Notes under the pieces: model-generated
What the model saw: the letters and a program-made list of their open reading frames with translations, nothing else
What the model was told of the DNA's origin: nothing
The model's database searches: none
Shown here: piece by piece, positions 1 to 8,077 of the stretch
How positions within the stretch are numbered: position 1 is the first letter of the stretch
Layout: every line of letters begins with the position of its first letter
Program-made: the position numbers and the translations under genes
Assembly (NCBI RefSeq): GCF_900155425.1
Contig: NZ_LT700190.1
Coordinates: 727,386-791,385, forward strand
Origin: Parabacteroides massiliensis
Lineage (GTDB): Bacteria > Bacteroidota > Bacteroidia > Bacteroidales > Tannerellaceae
Reading direction: 5' to 3'
Length of the DNA stretch: 64,000 bases

Positions 1-8
1 ATCGAGCT

Positions 9-2504
9 TCATTCCGTAGAATAAAAATAGTATCCCTTGAATTCCGGATAGTCCCAGCTTTCACCGGTGATAGTGTTGTTATACTTCTTTTCCCAGATAT
101 CCAACGAGCCGCCTTTCATACGGTTGTTGTATACACGGTATGGCCCGTTGGCGAGCAAAGTGGCTCCGGCGATCTCCTTTTCCGGGAAATCGAATGTGAT
201 ACCCGCCATTTTGACCATATCTTGGGGACGGTAATTGTAATCCAGTTCTACGATGCCGGAAGGGAGCATGGCCCAGGTGAATGTATAGACTGTGTTTTTC
301 CCGTTCCGGGACGTATAGGTGGCAATCAGTTGAGGCTTTTCTCCCGCTTGCTTATATTCTACTGATTTACAAATAAGATCTTGGTCGGATATCAACACCG
401 GCCCGTTGTTCAGCGGGATTGCTTTGCCATTGGAAGTGACTGACCGAAGCAGGCCGTTCTGTTTGTCGAACGACACCTCCGTGCCGGCGGCCGAAAAATT
501 CCAGCTATCGGTATTTTCTTTTACTGCCGGTGCGCTGCCATCTTGTGGCAGCAGGCGGTTGGCGAGACGGTCGGGTGTGCCGATCTCGTAGCTCCAGGTA
601 AACAACTCCTGGTTGTAACGATCTTTTACTGTGACATATAGAAAGTCGTAGTCCTGCCATCCTGAAGGAAGTTCAAGTTGCAAATACCCTCTTTCTCCCG
701 GGTTTATATCAGGGGAAGCGATCTTGCCGGAAACCGATTGTATGACCTTTTCTTGAAGCGAGTTGATTTTAGCCAGCCGGTATGTGTAGCTACAAGCGTT
801 TGCATTTGTGAACGCATATCTGTTTTCTATTTCGAAACGGCCGTCCCATCCCGGTGTGAGAAAGCGTTCCGGCAGATGGATCGGCGACCATATTTCTTTG
901 ATTGTAAAGAAGCTGCCTTCTTTTTCGCGATATGGCCCTACGATACCGTCAGCTCCGTGATCCTTGTCGGTGTCGTGGAATCCGTTTTTATCTTCGCGGA
1001 CAACAGCCTGGTCCGCAAAGTCCCAAAGGAACATTCCGGCTGAAAGCGGATTGGAGAGCATTAGGTTCCAATAGTCGTCGAGTCCGGCTCCGTGTCCTCC
1101 GTCGTATAATCCGTGCAGGATTTCTGTCGGCATGAAGATATCCCTTCCGTGAAACATATTGCCGATGCCGGAATTATATTTGATATAATGTACCGTATTG
1201 ATATTTCCCGATAACGCCCAAGGATGTAGGACAGCCCGCTTTTGCGGGTCGTATTGTGGAAACAGTGGGTCGAGGTCGAAATTGAAACCACCCTCATTCC
1301 CGTTTGCCCAGAAAATGATAGACGGACGGTTGAGATCCCGTTTCAGCATTTCCCCGACCAGGATGGTTCCGACTTCCGTATCATAAGGCGGATATTGCCA
1401 AGCGCACAGTTCGTCGATCACATACATTCCCAATGAGTCGCAAACTTCCAGAAAATGTTTGTCGGGCGGGTAGTGTGACATGCGAACCGCATTCATGTTC
1501 ATTTCTTTCATCAGCTTGACGTCATTGATGCTAAGCTGCTTGTTTGTCGTCCGTCCTGTAGTGGGCCAGTGGGAATGGCGGTTCACCCCTTTAAAACGAA
1601 TTCTCACGCCGTTGATATAGACACCGTCTTTCGGCTTCACTTCGATCGTACGAAATCCGATCCGGTCGGTTACGGTATGCAGGACTTTGTCTTTCTGCCG
1701 GAGGGTGATTATGGCGGTGTACAGTTGTGGATCTTCGGCAGACCAGGGTTTGATATTGTTAATCTTGCCTGAAAGAGATATTTTGCCCGTTTTTTCGTTT
1801 ATGGGAGCCGAAATGATTTTTCCCATCGTCTGATCCTGTGCATCTTTGATCTCTATTTCCGCATTTATGCCGGAAAGTTTCTTGTCTATGAATATGTCAG
1901 CATTCAGTTCGCCATGCTGCCGGGCGTCGATCGCCGTATATTCGATGAAGTTATCAGGAACAGCTTCGAGGTAGACCGGGCGGAAGATGCCTCCGAACAC
2001 CCAGAAGTCACATTGCCGTTCCGCTTCGTTGATGCTGGCATTGGACGACATCTTATTGACCTTGACCTCCAAAAGGTTTTCCTTGTTCATGTGGACCAGT
2101 TTGGTTATCTCCCGCTTGAACCGGTAGAAGGCTCCCTGATGGGGATCACCTGCCTGTTTCCCGTTTACCTTAATCTCCGTATCGGTCATGGAACCTTCGA
2201 AAACGATGAAGATACGTTTCCCTTTCCATGCCACCGGTACTTCGAATGTCGTTTTATACAATCCGGCTTCGTCGGCTTTCGGCTTGTCATGTCCGTAATT
2301 GAAGGTCCCGTATCCCTCCATTTCCCAGCAGGAAGGAACCTTTATCTTATTCCATTTCCCGCTTTTCCTGCCACCGGTACAGAAAAAGTCCCATTCGACC
2401 GCATCGTCCGAGCCTTGCCCCGACAGATATTTTACATCAGTGGTCTGCCCGCTTGCTAACAGGCTGCCTAATAAAAATAAAAAAGCATAAAAACATTTCA
2501 TCAT
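9..2504 (-). CDS. Glycoside hydrolase family 2 enzyme (beta-galactosidase-like), secreted
   Basis: About 831 residues. I chose the start at 2504 because it begins a signal peptide (MKCFYAFLFLLGSLLASGQ); the frame is open further upstream, but only from a TTG inside the foldback repeat. The order is GH2: a jelly-roll sugar-binding domain (to about residue 185), an immunoglobulin-like domain (to about 290), then a TIM barrel starting near KGVNRHSHWP. The acid/base candidate is the Glu of NGNEGG (about residue 404) and the nucleophile candidate is the Glu of MPTEILHG (about 461). The C-terminal part resembles the beta-sandwich domain of beta-galactosidases. It closes the minus-strand polysaccharide locus and probably removes a beta-linked sugar in the periplasm. 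Exact substrate is unknown. Confidence 0.88.
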   Translation of the reverse strand: MMKCFYAFLFLLGSLLASGQTTDVKYLSGQGSDDAVEWDFFCTGGRKSGKWNKIKVPSCWEMEGYGTFNYGHDKPKADEAGLYKTTFEVPVAWKGKRIFIVFEGSMTDTEIKVNGKQAGDPHQGAFYRFKREITKLVHMNKENLLEVKVNKMSSNASINEAERQCDFWVFGGIFRPVYLEAVPDNFIEYTAIDARQHGELNADIFIDKKLSGINAEIEIKDAQDQTMGKIISAPINEKTGKISLSGKINNIKPWSAEDPQLYTAIITLRQKDKVLHTVTDRIGFRTIEVKPKDGVYINGVRIRFKGVNRHSHWPTTGRTTNKQLSINDVKLMKEMNMNAVRMSHYPPDKHFLEVCDSLGMYVIDELCAWQYPPYDTEVGTILVGEMLKRDLNRPSIIFWANGNEGGFNFDLDPLFPQYDPQKRAVLHPWALSGNINTVHYIKYNSGIGNMFHGRDIFMPTEILHGLYDGGHGAGLDDYWNLMLSNPLSAGMFLWDFADQAVVREDKNGFHDTDKDHGADGIVGPYREKEGSFFTIKEIWSPIHLPERFLTPGWDGRFEIENRYAFTNANACSYTYRLAKINSLQEKVIQSVSGKIASPDINPGERGYLQLELPSGWQDYDFLYVTVKDRYNQELFTWSYEIGTPDRLANRLLPQDGSAPAVKENTDSWNFSAAGTEVSFDKQNGLLRSVTSNGKAIPLNNGPVLISDQDLICKSVEYKQAGEKPQLIATYTSRNGKNTVYTFTWAMLPSGIVELDYNYRPQDMVKMAGITFDFPEKEIAGATLLANGPYRVYNNRMKGGSLDIWEKKYNNTITGESWDYPEFKGYYFYSTE

Positions 2505-2542
2505 ATAGTAAGAATTAAAAGGTTTTCTGATAAATAAGGATG

Positions 2543-2732
2543 ATAAATGATGATTTATGGGTGCGCAATAAAATAAATGTGTCCTGTAGGAACGGGGTTC
2601 TACTCCGCCCAATAAAAATAACGTTCGCCTTGTTCGGATTCAATGGGCAGAGCAGAGCCCTGCCCCTACAAACGACAATTATTTTGTATGGCAATGTCAT
2701 CCATATTTTTATACCGATAAATCATCATTTAT
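2543..2732. repeat. MITE-like foldback element with nested inverted repeats
   Basis: A 190-bp segment is bounded by perfect 16-bp inverted repeats: ATAAATGATGATTTAT at 2543-2558 and its complement at 2717-2732. Inside is a second inverted pair, 2585-2613 against 2642-2670, matching at 22 of 29 positions and GC-rich, so the RNA or single strand would fold into a long hairpin. It carries no gene. It lies exactly between the GH2 start and the stop codon of the SusD relic. I call it a non-autonomous mobile or REP-type element by structure only; no other copy was seen in this window. Confidence 0.6.
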
Positions 2733-2737
2733 AGAAA

Positions 2738-2914
2738 TTACCACAGTGGATGCTGTTTCAGATTCGGATTTTTATCCGTTTCATCCTGAGGCAAAGGTAA
2801 TGAATAATATTTATCATCCACAGCCCTGCCCAAGCGTTCAGCCATGCAATGTTGCCGTTTCATATCGAACAAAGAATGCCCTTCGGCATAGTATCTTTTC
2901 TGAAACTGGATTTG
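2738..2914 (-). pseudogene. C-terminal relic of a RagB/SusD-type gene
   Basis: The last 58 or so codons read as the typical end of a SusD-like outer-membrane glycan-binding protein: YYAEGHSLFDMKRQ, then LPLPQDETDKNPNLKQHP, then a stop. These correspond to the family's (Y/F)-x-E-G-H-R-x-(F/W)-D-L-(K/R)-R and lPiPq.E.d.NPnlkQN motifs. The upstream part of the frame, to 3010, has no SusD similarity, so about 90% of the gene is missing. It sits downstream of the intact SusC/SusD operon and upstream of the GH2 gene, which suggests a second SusC/SusD pair was once here. Confidence 0.75.
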
Positions 2915-2946
2915 GGAGGTATTATCTTTACTGTTACGGTGTGAAA

Positions 2947-2983
2947 TACCCCCAAAAGTGTGGGTGAAAAACTTTTGGGGGTA
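2947..2983 (-). terminator. Hairpin downstream of the DUF5107 gene
   Basis: A perfect 13-bp stem (TACCCCCAAAAGT at 2947-2959 with its complement at 2971-2983) and an 11-nt loop lie 23 bp beyond the stop of the DUF5107-TPR gene. The trailing T-run on the minus strand is short, so it may be a terminator or an RNA-stabilising hairpin. Confidence 0.6.
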
Positions 2984-3006
2984 CTTTATTATAGGATTAA
3001 TATTTT

Positions 3007-6000
3007 TCAATGAACATCTTTATTCATTAATTGAGCCCAAATATTTCCGGGATAGAGCTGAATAGCTTGATTAAAATTATTCTTTGCTGCAGACGAATTA
3101 TTTTGCAGTAAATGTATCAGGCCGGAATAATAGAAAACATTGCTTTGTTGTATGTTTTGGTTGGCTTCACCGAATTTAGCATATGAATCCATTAAGTTTT
3201 GCTGCATGCGTTCCAGAGTTTTTTGCATATTACTTAGAACTGCATCAGCTTCTTCTGTTTTGTTTAGTTTCCTAAGTGATTTTATTTTGTAGTAATTCAG
3301 ATCTGCCAGGTCATTTCTGCAATATGTTTCAGCAGATTTTTCAAAACATTCCAAGGCCTTGTCTGTTTGTTTCAATGCTTCATATGCAATGCCAGATAAG
3401 TAATAAACCTTAGCTTCATAACTACTCCGGGATGACGGGGCTACTTCTAAATTGGTTGGATATTGATTTGCCAGATTAAATTCCCGGATTGCGTCTTTAT
3501 ACTGTTTTCTTTTCAGTAACTGTATTCCTTTTAACATATGTGAATCGACGTAGATATCGTGTACCTGTCCGCCTCCTTCCCATAAATGGAAATGCCTGTC
3601 CGTCATTATTTTTATAGCTTTATCATATTTTGCTTCGGCATTGTAGAGTGTGAGTAATCGCATCACGGAATCATCATGTTTCATGACGGTTTCCAGATGA
3701 AATTCCAGCCTTTTTAGCCGTTGGGTTGCCGGGATATTCGCCTGCTCGTATATTTTATCCGATTCTGTCAGTAATAACGGATCATTAGGGTTGGCCTTGA
3801 TTGCTCTATCATAATATTTCATGGACTTTTCCCAATCATTCAGATATCCATATCCAAAGCCAACGTTACGTGCTGCAATAGCAAAGGAGGGATCAGCCTC
3901 TGTTGCGTGTAACCAATGTTCGAGACCATTCTCTTTCTGTCCTAAATAATAGAGTAAGTTGCCTAAATGATAGTGTAGGAATGCATTGTCCGGTCTTTCC
4001 TGTAAGAGAGTTTTGAAAAGAGCAATTTCTTCGACCCGGAAAGGATAGTTATTTAACGGTGATAGCGATCCTGCTTTATCTAAACAATTCTGAAACTCTA
4101 TCTGATTGTTGTTTTTCAATAAGTTATATGCCTTGTAATAATAAAGTAAAGGATAAGAAGCATAAGGCTCACCTAAAGAAATGGCACTGCTCAGTAATGT
4201 TAATGCGTCTTCTGTAGCTCCGATAGTCATGTAGTTATTCACTACTTCCAGTAACTCCTGTATGGCTATGATCCCTTTGCTGTTATGATTCGTTCCGGTT
4301 TTCAGGAAAGAAGCATCTTGTGAAGTGGATAAGCAGGCTTCGGCAGCACTCCAATAATCAAGTGGATCAATCTGCCGGATATAAAGAATCGTTTCTTGTG
4401 CTTCTTCTTTCCTGCCCAGCATGCGGAGGATATATGCTTTGAGTGTAAGCGCCTGTAAATCGCGTCCTCCAACGTAAAGTGATTGGATAATCATGTCCAT
4501 CGCCTGTTTGTAATCCTTCTCTTTCACAGCTAAGACTGCTAACTCATAGAAAGAACGATGTTTGAAGTCGGGGGTCCAAGTCGCGGACCAATATGCATCT
4601 ATTGCCTTATCGATATTTCCTGTCATCTGATATAAATATCCCAGATAATAGAGTGCTTCCGTGTTCTTTACCGTTGTATAATCATGTGACAAACGAGCCT
4701 GAGCACGTAGCAGATGTTGTTCTGCGAGTTCCCACTTCCCTTGACGGATATAATGTTTCCCCACTTCGATATTTATGCGGGCATCCATCGAGTCACGTGA
4801 AAGAGCTTCGTTATAGAAATCCATATAATCCAGACGGGCATTGTTGAACTGATCAATGCGGAGACCGGCTAAGTAAAGTTCTTCGTTTGTCTTATATTCA
4901 TTGACAGGTTTGGTTCCATCAATGATTTTAGGTAACGTTTTTTCTTCCTGCACAATTGGACGGTAATCGACTAACAGGTTACCTTGGGCATCGTAGAGTG
5001 CTGTATAAAGTGCCGAAGGATCTGACAAATCGGGAATGGATACCTGATCGAGGAAGTATTTGTCAGGATCGATGTTGATTCGCTTATCCATTACGATCTG
5101 GTTTTTATATAGTACGACAACACGGGCGTTTTCGTACAATGTTGTTGTACAATAACCTACACGGTAGTTATTGCCTTCGATTGATTCAAAGTTTACCGCA
5201 GCGTCATCTGTCGCATTCTTTACTCCTTTGATACCTTTTATCGGATACCATATCTGTCTGAATTCGCGGATTTCGCCTGGGTTTATCCAACTGTAATCCG
5301 GTTGATTGTCCGAGTAACCGCCTACCATGAGCTCTAAGTAATGTCCGTCATTGTCGGATAGTATTTTGTTCCACATTTCGCCGTTCGTGTTGTTCCCCCA
5401 CAAGAAAAATTTCTTTCCAGGTACGACATGGCGGTTAGCAACGTGTACTGTTCCTGCATCTTTCCCATAGTCGTAGCCGGCGAGGAATGACATTTTGCTT
5501 CCCCATGTAAAAATGGAACGGGAGTTTTCCGTAAAGTTTTTCCACCAAGATAAATCGGTGTTTTCTCCACTGCCAAGATTTGCTTCTCCGATGGGCCAAT
5601 TTGTGAAATAGACTTTATGATGATCGGCTCCGAATTGGACATCAGGAGGAAATATCACTTGATATTGATCGTTGCAATGGACAGACACATTTGCCCAGTA
5701 CAACATTGATTGAATCATTGGAGTTGGATTGATCACTTTGATCTTTGCTTCCACCCAGGAACGGTTGGGATATACAGATACGCCTATTGACCATTTTAGA
5801 CGGTGGCGTAATTCAGTCTCTCCTATCCAAATTGTTTTGCTTCCATCTTCATTCTCTTTCATAGTCCAGTTGATAGGCATATAACTACTGGCACGATGAT
5901 GGTCGGGGATATTCCATTCAACACCACCAGAAAGCCATGCTCCCAACATGCCGATCAAAGCAGGTTTTACCCCTGTCTGGGTGTAGAAGAAAGGATAGTC

Positions 6001-6315
6001 ATTGGTTTTGTCAGAAGCGGCAAAGATACGACCTCCTATTTCTGGAAGAATAGCAATGTTGACATACTGATTGTCCAGTCGGAGTACATTGTAGTCCTGC
6101 TCGACTTTCTTTTCCGTTAAGACATCGTAGAGCGGGTAAGGATAGATATATCCTTCTGCTCCTTGATAGACACGGCCGGTAAAGAAGATAGGATTGATTT
6201 CAGGAGCTCCGATCTGGTAAGTCGGAATTTTTTCTGTTACGGACTTCATGCGGACCTCTTGCCCCAAAAGAGGAGTTGCACATAACAATAACACTGGTAG
6301 AAGTTTTAAATCCAT
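3007..6315 (-). CDS. Secreted DUF5107 domain protein with C-terminal TPR repeats
   Basis: About 1102 residues. I start at 6315 because MDLKLLPVLLLCATPLLGQ is a signal peptide; an upstream in-frame ATG (6348) would add 11 residues. Residues ~20-330 match DUF5107 (for example YPLYDVLTEKK, LPEIGGRIFAASDK, GVEWNIPDHH), a beta-sandwich domain found in Bacteroidota glycan loci and thought to relate to aldose-mutarotase-like folds. From about 430 to the end are many tetratricopeptide helices (such as AEQHLLRAQARL, ALYYLGYLYQMTGN, YPGNIWAQLMN). It is third in the sus-like operon after SusD. Catalytic or scaffold activity is not established; a glycan-binding or unassigned enzyme role is possible. Confidence 0.8.
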   Translation of the reverse strand: MDLKLLPVLLLCATPLLGQEVRMKSVTEKIPTYQIGAPEINPIFFTGRVYQGAEGYIYPYPLYDVLTEKKVEQDYNVLRLDNQYVNIAILPEIGGRIFAASDKTNDYPFFYTQTGVKPALIGMLGAWLSGGVEWNIPDHHRASSYMPINWTMKENEDGSKTIWIGETELRHRLKWSIGVSVYPNRSWVEAKIKVINPTPMIQSMLYWANVSVHCNDQYQVIFPPDVQFGADHHKVYFTNWPIGEANLGSGENTDLSWWKNFTENSRSIFTWGSKMSFLAGYDYGKDAGTVHVANRHVVPGKKFFLWGNNTNGEMWNKILSDNDGHYLELMVGGYSDNQPDYSWINPGEIREFRQIWYPIKGIKGVKNATDDAAVNFESIEGNNYRVGYCTTTLYENARVVVLYKNQIVMDKRINIDPDKYFLDQVSIPDLSDPSALYTALYDAQGNLLVDYRPIVQEEKTLPKIIDGTKPVNEYKTNEELYLAGLRIDQFNNARLDYMDFYNEALSRDSMDARINIEVGKHYIRQGKWELAEQHLLRAQARLSHDYTTVKNTEALYYLGYLYQMTGNIDKAIDAYWSATWTPDFKHRSFYELAVLAVKEKDYKQAMDMIIQSLYVGGRDLQALTLKAYILRMLGRKEEAQETILYIRQIDPLDYWSAAEACLSTSQDASFLKTGTNHNSKGIIAIQELLEVVNNYMTIGATEDALTLLSSAISLGEPYASYPLLYYYKAYNLLKNNNQIEFQNCLDKAGSLSPLNNYPFRVEEIALFKTLLQERPDNAFLHYHLGNLLYYLGQKENGLEHWLHATEADPSFAIAARNVGFGYGYLNDWEKSMKYYDRAIKANPNDPLLLTESDKIYEQANIPATQRLKRLEFHLETVMKHDDSVMRLLTLYNAEAKYDKAIKIMTDRHFHLWEGGGQVHDIYVDSHMLKGIQLLKRKQYKDAIREFNLANQYPTNLEVAPSSRSSYEAKVYYLSGIAYEALKQTDKALECFEKSAETYCRNDLADLNYYKIKSLRKLNKTEEADAVLSNMQKTLERMQQNLMDSYAKFGEANQNIQQSNVFYYSGLIHLLQNNSSAAKNNFNQAIQLYPGNIWAQLMNKDVH

Positions 6316-6374
6316 GATATCACAACTTTGATTTATTATTAAGCACATTGAGAATAGACTGATTTTGAGAGAGC

Positions 6375-6410
6375 CGGGGACTGTCCGAGATCATTTCAGG
6401 ACAGTCCCCG
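6375..6410. terminator. Strong intergenic hairpin between susD and the DUF5107 gene
   Basis: A perfect 12-bp GC-rich stem (CGGGGACTGTCC at 6375-6386, complement at 6399-6410) with a 12-nt loop lies in the 153-bp gap after susD. There is no clear T-run, so it more likely attenuates read-through or protects the 3' end of the susC-susD message than stops transcription completely. Confidence 0.5.
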
Positions 6411-6468
6411 ACAAGGTTTAGGTATTGAAAACAGACATTTGACTAATACCTTGATTTGAAAGATAGCT

Positions 6469-8055
6469 TCATCGAGTCAGGTTTGAATTCAGTTGGGTGT
6501 CGGATGCCGGATATGGCAGATAAATAGATTTTTCACCCTGCCAGGTAAGTGATGCCGGCAATTCAACCTTCTCTTTCCGTATGATACCTGGAGCGACTTC
6601 GATAGCTGCATTGGCTTTACGTTCGTTGAATGTTTTTTCAAGTAGTTCCATTCGCATCTGATCATCACGACGGGTTACCAAAGCAACAAAGTAACCGGCA
6701 ACTTCCCAACCATGTTCTTTCAAGACTACGTTAGCAAAAGCTTCTCCACTCATACCTGTTTGTAGCGGTTCTAAACCTGCACGTTCACGTACTTGGTTGA
6801 TACATTCATAAGCCATCGCGTTCGGTGTGCCATCGGCACGTGCTTGTGCTTCGGCGTACCAAAGTAATACTTCCGAATAGCGAATCAGGCGATGACGATG
6901 ATCATTAGTCATCAGGGATGTGTTGGCCGGTTTTGTATAATCGTAATCTCCTCCGTCTTCACTGATGGTAAATGTACAGAACATTGGTTGTTGTTCAGGA
7001 ATACTTTCGTCCCACCAATCCAATAATTTGCCTCCTTCTTTGTTTCCTTCCAGAATCTTTGGGTTATAAGTCGCATCTTTTCTTGGACCGGCCGGGAATT
7101 CTTTCCAAAATTTGATTTCACCCAATGCATCGCCCCATCCGGTAAGTGATTCGAATAGATGACTATTCGTCATCTGTGAATCTTCGGACCATGTTCCGAC
7201 TGCACTGGAAAAATTGATACCGACTACCGTTTCGTTTGTATAATTATGACTCGGAGCATATACGTATTTGTATTCCGGTTCCAAAATATATTCATACGTT
7301 CCGCTATTTACGCCATCAATAACCGCTTTCGCTTGTTCTGCTGCCGATGCATAATATTGTGTCTGTTTTAAAGGCCAACCTGCCATAGCCATATAAACGG
7401 CAGCCAATGTCGCTTGGGCAGCCTGTTTGGTAATGAAGATATTGGCTCCCTGATATTTCTGGGGAGGTTTGGAGTAGTCGGTTGGAAGTGTAGCGACACA
7501 TTCTTGTAAGTCTTTGACAACCTGGTTGTAAACATCTTGTATGCTGGCTAAAGGACGTTCGTAGTTAACTTCGGTGTCCAGAATCAGAGGAACGGCTCCC
7601 CAACGACGGACTAACCAGAAATAATGTACTGCACGCCAATACTTGGCCTGGCCTAATGCGATATTTATTTCTTCTTGTGTTGTAGGTGTTTTAGCCCCAT
7701 TCTCTATAATATAATTAGCGGCCTTGATCACAACGTAAGAGGTAGACCATGCTGCTTCTACTCCTTTATTGGCATCCGAACCTCGGAATGCATCAACTTC
7801 TGCGTAAGCCTGTTTATTACTGCCAGGATTAGCCGTTATGTCGTCGCCTAACCAAGATGGGATCGTTGGATTGGTATTGGTCTGTGTTAGACAGACATTC
7901 TTATACAAGGCATAGGTTGCCATTGTCAATTCATCCTGTGTAGAGAAAAAAGTTCCCGGCGTCAGTTTGCCTTTAGGATCTTCATCGAGAAAATCATTGC
8001 ATGAGCTTGATAACAATGCTATGCTTAAGATATATAATATATATTTCGCTTTCAT
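6469..8055 (-). CDS. SusD/RagB-family outer-membrane glycan-binding lipoprotein
   Basis: 528 residues with a lipoprotein signal peptide (lipobox LLSSSC, Cys19) followed by NDFLDEDPKGKLTPGTFF, a standard SusD N-terminus. The family motifs are present: AKYWRAVHYFWLVRRWGAVPL in the TPR-like helices, then RYSEVLLWYAEAQAR and ECINQVRERAGL in the conserved second half. It caps the SusC transporter at the cell surface and helps capture the oligosaccharide. The gene starts 23 bp after the susC stop, so the two are co-transcribed. The C-terminus ends with DTQLNSNLTR rather than the usual NPNLxQN, a mild divergence. Substrate is not predictable from sequence. Confidence 0.93.
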   Translation of the reverse strand: MKAKYILYILSIALLSSSCNDFLDEDPKGKLTPGTFFSTQDELTMATYALYKNVCLTQTNTNPTIPSWLGDDITANPGSNKQAYAEVDAFRGSDANKGVEAAWSTSYVVIKAANYIIENGAKTPTTQEEINIALGQAKYWRAVHYFWLVRRWGAVPLILDTEVNYERPLASIQDVYNQVVKDLQECVATLPTDYSKPPQKYQGANIFITKQAAQATLAAVYMAMAGWPLKQTQYYASAAEQAKAVIDGVNSGTYEYILEPEYKYVYAPSHNYTNETVVGINFSSAVGTWSEDSQMTNSHLFESLTGWGDALGEIKFWKEFPAGPRKDATYNPKILEGNKEGGKLLDWWDESIPEQQPMFCTFTISEDGGDYDYTKPANTSLMTNDHRHRLIRYSEVLLWYAEAQARADGTPNAMAYECINQVRERAGLEPLQTGMSGEAFANVVLKEHGWEVAGYFVALVTRRDDQMRMELLEKTFNERKANAAIEVAPGIIRKEKVELPASLTWQGEKSIYLPYPASDTQLNSNLTR

Positions 8056-8077
8056 GATTATTATTCTTTATTTAATA

